Source of the DNA: Gammaproteobacteria bacterium
GTDB taxonomy: Bacteria; Pseudomonadota; Gammaproteobacteria; Steroidobacterales; Rariloculaceae
DNA: 47,407 nucleotides
NCBI GenBank assembly: GCA_022820625.1
Contig: JAJEFE010000057.1
Coordinates: 1-47,407 of the forward strand
Direction: 5' to 3'
Position 1 is the stretch's first letter. Each line of letters begins with the position of its first letter. The translations under genes and the position numbers were made by a program. Of the stretch, positions 7,744-15,324 are shown piece by piece. The notes below the pieces were generated by a model. The model was not told the origin of the DNA. It was given only the letters and a program-made list of their open reading frames with translations, and searched no databases.

Positions 7744-9246
7744 GTGACGGTTCGCAACCGCAATCTGGGCGATGTGATGGGCGACCGCCGGCGGTCCGCG
7801 GACCTCGGCATCGTCAGCGTGGATCCGAACGAGGGCGTACGCGAGTGGCGGTGCAACGAAATCGAAGCGGGAACGCTCTCCTACGCTGCCCTGCTGCAGC
7901 GCCGCGGCATCGAACCCGGTTCGGCTGTCGGCCTGCTCGCGAGGAACTCCGTCCACAACCTGATGGCTTACCAGGGCATCATGCGCGCCGGCTGCGTCTG
8001 CGTACCCGTCAACATCCGCCAGCCAGCCGGCATCGTCCGCTACATCTGCGACGATGCGAACATTCGCTTCGCCTTCACGGACGAGAACGCCCATGCACTG
8101 ATCCCGGAAGGCATCGAGCAGGTCCGGCTCGACGCCATCGAACCCGAAGCACCGGCACCCCCACTGCCCCATGTGGACCAGCGCTCCACCGCCCTCATCC
8201 TCTACACGTCCGGCTCCACGGGCCGCCCGAAGGGCGTGGTCCTCTCCCACGTCAGCCAGCTTGCCATGATCGATGCCGTTACCGGCGGCACCGAGAGCCG
8301 GCTTTTCGCCGGCCAGCGCGGCATCGTGGTGGCGCCCATGTTCCACATGAACGCGCTCGTGTTCATCGCCTCGTTTCTCAAGGGCGGCGGCTCCATAGTG
8401 CTGATGCCGAAGTTCGAGGCGGCGGGATTCGCCGATGCCATACGCACCTACGGGGTCAATGTCATAACCGGCGTACCGACCATGATCGCGATGCTGCACT
8501 CGACCTGGCGAGACATCGGCAGGCCGGTCTTTGACAGCGTCAATACCGTTTACATCGGCTCGGCACCGGTGACCGAGGCCATCGTCGAACAGTCCCTGGA
8601 GATGATGCCGAACTCGCGCGTGCTCAACTCGTACGGCACCACCGAGACCGGCGGCGGCCTGTTCGGCCCCCATCCCGACGGGTTGGACCGTCCCCCAACC
8701 TCGGTCGGCTATCCGGGCGCACACGTCAGGATGCGTCTCGACGACAACGGGGCGCTTCTGGTGAAGGCCCCGAGCATGATGGAGGGCTACCTGAACCTGC
8801 CGGACCTCACGGCAACCCGGCTGCAGGACGGCTGGTTCGATACCGGCGACCTGTTCGAGCGCGACGAAAACGGATTTTTCTTCTTCAGGGGAAGGGCCGA
8901 CGACATGTTCGTGTGCTCCGGCGAGAACATCTATCCGGGCGAGGTCGAGCAGGCCATCGAGTCTTCGCCCAAGGTCGTACAGGCCGCCGTGGTGCCCGTG
9001 GCCGATGCCGTCCGCGGCCAGATGCCCGTGGCGTTCGTGGTAGCGGCAGACGGCCCGGTCAGCGAGCGGGAGGTGCAGGATCACGTCAGGGCGAACGCCG
9101 CCCCGTTCCTGTACCCGAGACGGGTCTGGTTCGTGGATGCTCTGCCGCTGGCCAGCACCACCAAGATCGATCGCAGGGAATTGATGCAGCGCGCCAATTC
9201 CCTGCTTTCAGCAGCCGGAGCCGCCGCTGGCACTTCGGGGCGCTGA
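7744..9246 (+). CDS. AMP-forming acyl-CoA synthetase / ligase
   Basis: The ANL-superfamily motifs are all present in order: P-loop LILYTSGSTGRPKGVVLSH, the YGTTETGGG motif, DGWFDTGDLFERDENGFFFF with the ATP-binding Asp, the hinge GRADDMFVCSGENIYPGEVE, and the C-terminal catalytic lysine in STTKIDRREL. From GTG 7744 the protein has 500 aa. GTG 7714 is possible and would overlap the thioesterase by 11 bp, but residues after 7744 (VTVRNRNLGDVM) look like a normal N-terminus. It should activate a carboxylic acid to its CoA thioester in the cytoplasm. It is last in the run that starts with the lipoprotein amidohydrolase. The substrate is not predictable from sequence. Confidence 0.9.
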   Translation: MTVRNRNLGDVMGDRRRSADLGIVSVDPNEGVREWRCNEIEAGTLSYAALLQRRGIEPGSAVGLLARNSVHNLMAYQGIMRAGCVCVPVNIRQPAGIVRYICDDANIRFAFTDENAHALIPEGIEQVRLDAIEPEAPAPPLPHVDQRSTALILYTSGSTGRPKGVVLSHVSQLAMIDAVTGGTESRLFAGQRGIVVAPMFHMNALVFIASFLKGGGSIVLMPKFEAAGFADAIRTYGVNVITGVPTMIAMLHSTWRDIGRPVFDSVNTVYIGSAPVTEAIVEQSLEMMPNSRVLNSYGTTETGGGLFGPHPDGLDRPPTSVGYPGAHVRMRLDDNGALLVKAPSMMEGYLNLPDLTATRLQDGWFDTGDLFERDENGFFFFRGRADDMFVCSGENIYPGEVEQAIESSPKVVQAAVVPVADAVRGQMPVAFVVAADGPVSEREVQDHVRANAAPFLYPRRVWFVDALPLASTTKIDRRELMQRANSLLSAAGAAAGTSGR

Positions 9247-9366
9247 AGCAAGGGACACCAAGATCAGTCGCAGCAAGAGAGTGGGCGCCCAGCGCCCGAT
9301 ATTCCCCAGGAACAGCACTCTGGTCCAGAAAACCATCTCCCCACCAGAAACAAGCGGAGGCGTCCC

Positions 9367-11475
9367 ATGACAGACAGCCAAACAATCACCTCGACCGGGG
9401 GACGCGCATACGGGTTTGCACTCGCCCTGGCCATCGGTTGCGGCATCGCGGCCTGTGATCGCACTGCCGATGAGCCCCCGGTCCCTGTCGACCGACCAGC
9501 CGCCATCCACGCATTCACCAATGTAAACGTCGTGTCGATGACATCCGAGCGCGTCGATAGCGGTCAGACCGTCATCGTGACCGAAGACCAGATCACCGCG
9601 GTCGGACCTTCCGCAAGCGTGGAGACGCCGGCCGGCGCACGCATCATCGATGGCGCGGGCAAGTACCTGGCTCCCGGCCTCGCCGACATGCACGCACACC
9701 CCATGACCACCGCGGACCTCGATGCGTACCTGGCCAGCGGCGTGACGCTGATCCGCGCCATGTGGGGAGAGCCCGCGGTGCTGGACCTGCGCGAAGCCGT
9801 CGCTTCGGGCGAAGTCGCGGGCCCGCGGATCGTCACCGGCGGCCGCATCGTCGACGGGGAGCCCATCATCCACTACGGGAGCGATTCCGCATTGACCGCC
9901 GCCGATGCGGAAAACGTGGTCACCCGGCACAAGAGCGCGGGCTACGACTTCATCAAGGTCTATTCGAACCTGAGCGTCGAGGCGTTCGACGCCATCGCCG
10001 AGGCCGCCAGGGCGAACGGCATCCCGTTCGCCGGCCACATTCCGGATGCCGTGCCCGCCGCGCACGCGTTCCGGTCGGGCATGCAGACCGCCGAACACCT
10101 GATCGGCATCGGCCCGGCAACGATTGCCGAAGAGGCGGAGTACCACACGCGTTTTGACCCGGCCTTTCCCGGTTACGCGGCAAGAATCGGCACCGGCGAG
10201 ATCCTGCTCGATGAGGTTTACGACGATGCCAAGCTCGGCGAACTGGCACAACTCGCCAGGCAGACCGGCATCTGGACCGTCCCCACGCTGACGACCATCC
10301 GCGGCACGGCTGCCTCGCCGGACGAAATTGCGGCGCTCTCCGAGCGCAAGGCGACGGAATTCGTCGACTACACCGTCATGTCGTTCTGGCGCATGTCGGC
10401 GGCACTTCGAGCCGCATGGACACCGGACACCTATCGCGGCGCGCGGCTTCAGCTCGAACAGGACCTGCGCCAGGTCAAGGCGTTTCATGATGCCGGTGCC
10501 CGCTTGCTGGCGGGCACGGACGCACCCAATCCCTGGGCCTATGTCGGGTTTGGCATGGTCGATGAACTGGAACTCTACGTCGAGGCCGGCCTGTCGCCCT
10601 TTGCCGCCCTGCAGACCGCAACGACCGCGCCGGCGGAATTCATGAACGAGGCCGGCCGCAGCGGCATCGTCGCCCCGGGCGCCCGGGCCGACCTGGTGCT
10701 GCTCGACGGCAATCCGCTGGAGAACGTCGCCGCCTACCGGGACATCGCCGGGGTCATGGCCGCGGGCCGGTGGTTCGACCGGGAGTCCCTGGATTCGCGG
10801 CTGGCAGGCATCAAGGCAGCCAGCGACCGCAAGGCGGCGGTGTTCCGCGATGCGCCCGCCTGGCCAACTCAAGGGGACGAAATCGTGCCGATCAGCGCCG
10901 AGTTCGTGCTGGAGCAGGGAGAGCGCAGCCCGGGTGCGGAACGCATCGCAACCGTTGCGATGGCGAACGGCTCAACCGCCTACCTGGGTCAGTTTCTGGA
11001 GCCAGGGGGTTCGGTGCGCAATTCCCGCGTGGAACTCGGGGATGCGGGATTCGCGCGAAAAATCACGGTCGAAAGGACCTCTGCAGACGGCACAGTCGAA
11101 AGGCGCGTATTCGAATTGCCGGACACAGGCGCCCACATACTCACCGGCACCGCACTCGACTGGATGGTGCTGGGCCAGTCGCTCGGAGCGATGCAGGACG
11201 GCGAATCGCGCGACTTTCCCATTCAGCGTCTGGAAGACGGGGGCCCCGCCGAGGCCGGAACCATGACCGTCACCCGACATCCCAGCGACGTCATCGTGGG
11301 GCACTTCTATTTCACCGGCGTGAACCGGCACGACATCTCCATTGCCGACGCGAACGGCACACGGGAACTGAGTGTCTGGATGGGCGGCGGCTTCTATGCC
11401 GGCTGGCCCGTGAAGATCGTTGAACGATCAGCCAAACCGGGCGGCGGCAGGCTCGAGTACCGGAGAATCCTGTAG
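9367..11475 (+). CDS. Lipoprotein amidohydrolase fused to an extra C-terminal domain
   Basis: This 702-aa protein has a lipoprotein signal (hydrophobic FALALAIGCG, lipobox IAAC). The amidohydrolase domain covers about residues 45-490. Its metal residues are intact: H109 and H111 in DMHAH, K197 in YDFIKVYSNL (the strand-4 lysine that is carboxylated in binuclear members), His in FAGHIP, His in TAEHLIG, and D385 in LLAGTDAPN. The usual closing strand GARADLVLLDGNPLENVA ends near 460. About 200 further residues (from GDEIVPISAEFVLE) look beta-rich, match no domain I recognise and are absent from the other amidohydrolases here. GGAGG six bases before the ATG fixes the start. The 120 bp before it hold no gene. 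Confidence 0.9.
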   Translation: MTDSQTITSTGGRAYGFALALAIGCGIAACDRTADEPPVPVDRPAAIHAFTNVNVVSMTSERVDSGQTVIVTEDQITAVGPSASVETPAGARIIDGAGKYLAPGLADMHAHPMTTADLDAYLASGVTLIRAMWGEPAVLDLREAVASGEVAGPRIVTGGRIVDGEPIIHYGSDSALTAADAENVVTRHKSAGYDFIKVYSNLSVEAFDAIAEAARANGIPFAGHIPDAVPAAHAFRSGMQTAEHLIGIGPATIAEEAEYHTRFDPAFPGYAARIGTGEILLDEVYDDAKLGELAQLARQTGIWTVPTLTTIRGTAASPDEIAALSERKATEFVDYTVMSFWRMSAALRAAWTPDTYRGARLQLEQDLRQVKAFHDAGARLLAGTDAPNPWAYVGFGMVDELELYVEAGLSPFAALQTATTAPAEFMNEAGRSGIVAPGARADLVLLDGNPLENVAAYRDIAGVMAAGRWFDRESLDSRLAGIKAASDRKAAVFRDAPAWPTQGDEIVPISAEFVLEQGERSPGAERIATVAMANGSTAYLGQFLEPGGSVRNSRVELGDAGFARKITVERTSADGTVERRVFELPDTGAHILTGTALDWMVLGQSLGAMQDGESRDFPIQRLEDGGPAEAGTMTVTRHPSDVIVGHFYFTGVNRHDISIADANGTRELSVWMGGGFYAGWPVKIVERSAKPGGGRLEYRRIL

Positions 11476-11563
11476 TGGCCGACGGAACGCCGCAACGGCC
11501 GCCGGGACATTGCTTCGGCGATTCCATGCGGCAGGCCCCAGCAAAAGCCGGGACACCTGAATA

Positions 11564-12934
11564 GTGGCGTCCGAAGCACCGGGAAGACCGCCGGGCTATC
11601 CCCTCGGCGACCCCATACCGCAAGCCGTATTGCAGCGGCAGGCCGCTGACCTCGCCCGCGCCCGCCGCCGCGGCCTGATCGGAGGGCTGCCCACCTACCT
11701 TAAACTCGGCGGGCCGGGATTCATCGGCGCGGCGCTGACGCTCGGCGCCGGCACCATGACCTCCTCCATGCTGGCCGGCGCCGAATTCGGCTACCGGACG
11801 CTATGGATCTTCTGGGTGGCGGCGGGCTCCGGCATGTTCATGATGGCCGCCATGGCCCGCTTCACCTGCCGGGGCGGGTTCAACCTGATCGAGAAGCAGG
11901 CGGAACTGCACGGCTGGTTCCTGGCCCGGGTGCTTACCGCATCCATCGGCATGGCCACCGTCGCGGTCGCCTTCAATTTCGGGCAGGTGGCGCTGGGGAC
12001 GCACCTGATCGACAGCCTTGCGCAGATCGACGGGCCCGGATTTCCGCAGGAATTCAACTGGCCGCTGTACATCGTCGTGACGAGCTGGATCGCGCTCAGT
12101 TACGGGCGCGCCGGTTCCGGCGGCACCAGGCTGCTCGAAGCCTTCATGAAGTGGAGTCTGGCGGCGATGATCCTCTGCTTCGCCGCCTGCCTGGTCGTCG
12201 TCGGCATCGACTGGCCGGCGGCCCTCAAGGGGACCTTCATGCCCTGGCTGCCGAGCGGCGTGATGGGCATCGACCTGTTCATCGCCTCCACCGCCGCGGC
12301 CATCGGCGTCGCCGACTGGGTGCTCTACCACTTCACGGCACACGTGAAGGGCTGGCGGCGCGAACACGAGGGGCTCGCCCGGGTCGACCTGATCGCCGGG
12401 TTTTTCGTGCCCTTTTTCATCGTCAATTTCCTGGTCGTGTCGGTGTTCGCGGGCACGCTCCATGCCAGCGGCGACATTCCGCGCAGCGCCGCGGAACTGG
12501 CCAGTTCCCTGGTGCCGCTGCTCGGGGAGACGGGGGCCCAATACGCCTTCATGATCGGGTTCCTGGCCGTGCCCGTAACCTCCACCATCGGCCTCTGCCT
12601 GCTCTCGGCCATGGGCATTCACGAAGCCTTCGGATGGAAACCCGATGTGCGCTCGTGGCGCTGGAAGGTCTGCCTGCTGCTGCCGCAGATCGGCTTTCTC
12701 GCGGCCTGGTACCCGAGCCCGGTGATGCTCATAATCATCATCGCCGCGGCGCTGTCGCTGACCAACAACATCGTCGGCTGGTCGTTCTACATGCTGCTGA
12801 ACGACCGCAAGCTGATGGGCGCGTCGCGCTGCAGGTCGCGGATCTGGAACCTGGGGGTGATGATCCAGATCACGCTGTTGAACTGCGTCGCCATTACCTA
12901 TGTCTTCAACCGGCTGGGCTGGTGGCAGTCATGA
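11564..12934 (+). CDS. Nramp-fold transporter without the canonical metal-binding motif
   Basis: The 456-aa protein has about eleven membrane segments and an Nramp-like opening (YLKLGGPGFIGAALTLGAGT). Canonical Nramp metal transporters carry Asp-Pro-Gly-Asn in helix 1; here that position reads G61-A62-G63-T64, with no metal ligand. The helix-6 Met-Pro-His-Asn motif is also replaced (AAAIGVADWVLYHF). It therefore belongs with non-canonical Nramp-related proteins, whose substrates are mostly unknown. A divalent-metal label would be unsafe. The start is GTG at 11564; a GGGA lies about ten bases upstream. It overlaps the next small membrane protein by 4 bp, indicating translational coupling, and follows the 702-aa amidohydrolase after 88 bp, so co-transcription is possible. 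Confidence 0.82.
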   Translation: MASEAPGRPPGYPLGDPIPQAVLQRQAADLARARRRGLIGGLPTYLKLGGPGFIGAALTLGAGTMTSSMLAGAEFGYRTLWIFWVAAGSGMFMMAAMARFTCRGGFNLIEKQAELHGWFLARVLTASIGMATVAVAFNFGQVALGTHLIDSLAQIDGPGFPQEFNWPLYIVVTSWIALSYGRAGSGGTRLLEAFMKWSLAAMILCFAACLVVVGIDWPAALKGTFMPWLPSGVMGIDLFIASTAAAIGVADWVLYHFTAHVKGWRREHEGLARVDLIAGFFVPFFIVNFLVVSVFAGTLHASGDIPRSAAELASSLVPLLGETGAQYAFMIGFLAVPVTSTIGLCLLSAMGIHEAFGWKPDVRSWRWKVCLLLPQIGFLAAWYPSPVMLIIIIAAALSLTNNIVGWSFYMLLNDRKLMGASRCRSRIWNLGVMIQITLLNCVAITYVFNRLGWWQS

Positions 12935-13158
12935 AACGGTTCGACATCGACCGGCGGGTGGGGCCGATACGCCTGCGGGCCTGGTTCCTGGTGGGCAATT
13001 TCGGGTTCAACGCCCTGGCCCTGTACGGGCTGTCCCGCCTCATGGTCGAAGGCTCGGGGGCCGGCATACTGTTGGTCGGCGTCCTCGGCACCCTCGGATG
13101 CCTGGCGGTGCTGTCGCAGCCGAATCGTCCCGGCCCCGATGGACCAGACGATGCTTGA
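12931..13158 (+). CDS. Small two-helix membrane protein (75 aa)
   Basis: ATG at 12931 overlaps the stop of the Nramp-like gene (ATGA) and opens 75 codons. A basic N-terminus (MKRFDIDRRVGPIRLRAW) precedes helix 1 (FLVGNFGFNALALYGLS, about 20-36), a short glycine loop, and helix 2 (GILLVGVLGTLGCLAVLS, about 45-62). A proline-rich tail follows. Overlap and topology suggest an accessory subunit of the transporter, but I know no family for it. Length and GC bias alone would make it doubtful; the coupling and clear hydrophobic pattern raise confidence. Confidence 0.7.
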   Translation: MKRFDIDRRVGPIRLRAWFLVGNFGFNALALYGLSRLMVEGSGAGILLVGVLGTLGCLAVLSQPNRPGPDGPDDA

Positions 13159-13200
13159 CAAGGCGATGCCGCAGAACGCGGAGCGGGCGCGTTCGGTGAA

Positions 13201-13454
13201 GTGACAGAAGGCGCCGTAGCCGACCTGATTCTCGTGCGCGGCAATCCCCTGCAGGACCTGGACGCGCTCCGACTTCCTGAGCGATTCTGGTGGCGCGGTG
13301 AGCATCGCATCGACACGGGACGGCGACCAGAGCACCGTCACCGCGGCCATACGCCACAGCGACAGCGGCATCTGGCGGACATTCGCGATCCGGTCGAGCG
13401 CGGGGGCGCTGGTGGTGGAACAGCGGCAAGAACCCTCCGCTGCCGCGCTCTCAG
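13201..13454 (+). pseudogene. Amidohydrolase C-terminal relic
   Basis: Plus-strand codons from about 13204 to 13290 read EGAVADLILVRGNPLQDLDA, the closing composite-domain strand of this amidohydrolase type (compare AEADLMLLAANPLDDIA at the end of the gene at 3787). Nothing of the metal-binding barrel precedes it, and no similar sequence continues after it. The remaining bases up to 13454 hold no gene I can support. It is a degraded remnant lying between the small membrane protein and the convergent gamma-glutamyltransferase gene. Confidence 0.6.
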
Positions 13455-15284
13455 TCAGTGCGCCAACGCTCGCGCATTGGTATGGGCATGGCTCGCCGCG
13501 CGCACTTCGCCGGTTTCGGGGTCCCGGTGGATTCCCACCCACAGGCCTTCGTGCCAGAAGCGCTGTTCTTCCGGAACCTGGTTGATCTCGTAGGCGACCT
13601 GTTCGAGAAGGTCTTCGTCGAAATCACCCTGCATGACAGTCGAGGCGGGCTGCCCCGGGCCGGTCAGCGCGGAGCCGGGAACGAGGATGGCCGGTGCGTC
13701 CAGCGCTTCCTTCGGCGTCATGCCGAAGTCCATGACGTTTACAAGGGACTGCAATGTCTGATAGTGCAGGCCGCCGTGCATGGACGCAAACGGCGCAATG
13801 GGGTTGCCGTCCCTGACAATCAATCCCGCCTCGATCGGGTCCGGGAGCCTGGAACCCGGTTCGACCGAAGCGATGAGCGACTGCTGGAACGATGCGGGAT
13901 CGCCGATCGAGACGCCGTCGACGATGATTCCCGTCCGGCCCCAGAAGACGCAGTTGATGGAATGCGTGACGGCCGTCATGTTGCCCCATTGGTCGACAGC
14001 GACCACCGTATCCGAGTGGGAAGGCTTCCGCGCAAAAGCCATGAGAACCGCTCCGGATTCCATTCGGCGCCAGAGTTCCCCGGCGGTTTCCGGCTTCAGC
14101 CGCTCGCTCAACGACAGGTCGAGACCGGGATAGGTTGCCGCCAGCAGGTCCTCCGGCATGAAGGAAATGTTGCCGGCCGTCAGGAGGTTCTGAACCCGTC
14201 GATACGATTCCGGGCTCCGCGACCAGTGGCCGAGCTCCGCGATGCCGGCCGCCTCGGCGAGGTGCAGCGCCTCGATCATGTTGACGCCGCCATAGCCGCC
14301 TTCGTTGTTGTAGGCGTAAACCTGGTAGCCGGCATGGTCTGCCACGATGGGCTCGCTCCAGGTCACCTCGTAGGCGGCGAGATCTTCGAGGGTCATTTTT
14401 CCGCCATCGGCCCGGATCAGCGACACGGCTTTTCTCGCCCAATCGCCGCTATGCATGTATGCAGCACCCTGCTCCGCGACGGCGCGCAGGGTTCGGGCCA
14501 GGGCAGGCTGGGTGAAGCGGTCGCCGATTTCGTAGTACTCGCCGTCGGCCTTGGTGATGAGCGCCTTCGATTCGGGCAGCCGGCTCAGATGCTCCTTGCG
14601 ATTTTCAAGATAGAGGTTGAGCTTGAAATTGAAAGGGATCCCTTCTTCGGCGATGAATATCGCCGGAGAGAGAATTTCCGCCCAAGGCAGCTTCCCATAG
14701 CGTTGATGCGCGGCTTCGGCGCCCTTCATGAAGCCGCCCACCAGCGCCGTGCGGCCGCTCGGCTCGCTGTCGTCGCCAAAAAAATCGCCGTCGCGAATGC
14801 CGGGAATGCTCAGCGGATCCGTCTCGTTGCGCACGCTGTTCCAGACGGCATTCATGGAAACGGCTTCGCCCGAAGCCGCGTCGTAATGCACCATGCCCAT
14901 GATGCCGAAGTAGCTTATGCCGGCGCCGGCGCCGAGGGCGATCTGCGCCATGGCGGTGGTCATTGCCGCATCGACGGAGGATCCGCCCTGCAGCAGCGCC
15001 TCAAAGCCCGCCCGCTGCGCCAAGCCGTGATAGCTGCCGGAAACCGCGCCCTTGCTGCCGACCGCCTCGGGATTGCCGGGCCTTTCGGTGTTTTCGATTT
15101 CGATGTACTTGGCCCACTCGCCTTCGGGCCACTGCGCGGGCGACAGGTTAACTGCCGTCGTTGCATCGCTCGTCGAAGGGGCGTCCTCGACGGCACCCGG
15201 TTGCGGCGCATCGCAGCCGGAAAGCACCGCTCCGAGAAACATCGATAAGGCCCAAGCGGCCCAACATTCCGCAGGTCTCTTCAT
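13455..15284 (-). CDS. Gamma-glutamyltransferase-family lipoprotein (Ntn hydrolase)
   Basis: The 609-aa protein starts at ATG 15284 with a GAGGA ribosome-binding site; an earlier in-frame TTG (15302) is rejected. It has a lipoprotein signal (WALSMFLGAVLSGC). The GGT landmarks are GGSSVDAAMTTAMAQIALG near residue 100 and PSHSDTVVAVDQWGNMTAVT. T426 is the expected N-terminal nucleophile exposed by self-cleavage. The usual SSMSPT and PGGSRI segments read EPGSRLPDP and MHGGLH, so the gamma-glutamyl pocket differs from textbook enzymes; cephalosporin-acylase-like or other amide substrates are possible. It would act at the membrane facing the periplasm. It lies 40 bp downstream of the TonB receptor at 15325-17559 on the same strand, probably one operon. 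A deleted copy sits at 1158-1592. Confidence 0.88.
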   Translation of the reverse strand: MKRPAECWAAWALSMFLGAVLSGCDAPQPGAVEDAPSTSDATTAVNLSPAQWPEGEWAKYIEIENTERPGNPEAVGSKGAVSGSYHGLAQRAGFEALLQGGSSVDAAMTTAMAQIALGAGAGISYFGIMGMVHYDAASGEAVSMNAVWNSVRNETDPLSIPGIRDGDFFGDDSEPSGRTALVGGFMKGAEAAHQRYGKLPWAEILSPAIFIAEEGIPFNFKLNLYLENRKEHLSRLPESKALITKADGEYYEIGDRFTQPALARTLRAVAEQGAAYMHSGDWARKAVSLIRADGGKMTLEDLAAYEVTWSEPIVADHAGYQVYAYNNEGGYGGVNMIEALHLAEAAGIAELGHWSRSPESYRRVQNLLTAGNISFMPEDLLAATYPGLDLSLSERLKPETAGELWRRMESGAVLMAFARKPSHSDTVVAVDQWGNMTAVTHSINCVFWGRTGIIVDGVSIGDPASFQQSLIASVEPGSRLPDPIEAGLIVRDGNPIAPFASMHGGLHYQTLQSLVNVMDFGMTPKEALDAPAILVPGSALTGPGQPASTVMQGDFDEDLLEQVAYEINQVPEEQRFWHEGLWVGIHRDPETGEVRAASHAHTNARALAH

Positions 15285-15324
15285 GATCGATTCCTCACTC
15301 AATCCGGCGGCGTTTCGGCCTGCA

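Noticed and set aside
11564..12934. Canonical divalent-metal transporter (MntH)
   Set aside because: The DPGN and MPHN metal-binding motifs are absent, so the gene symbol would be unsafe.
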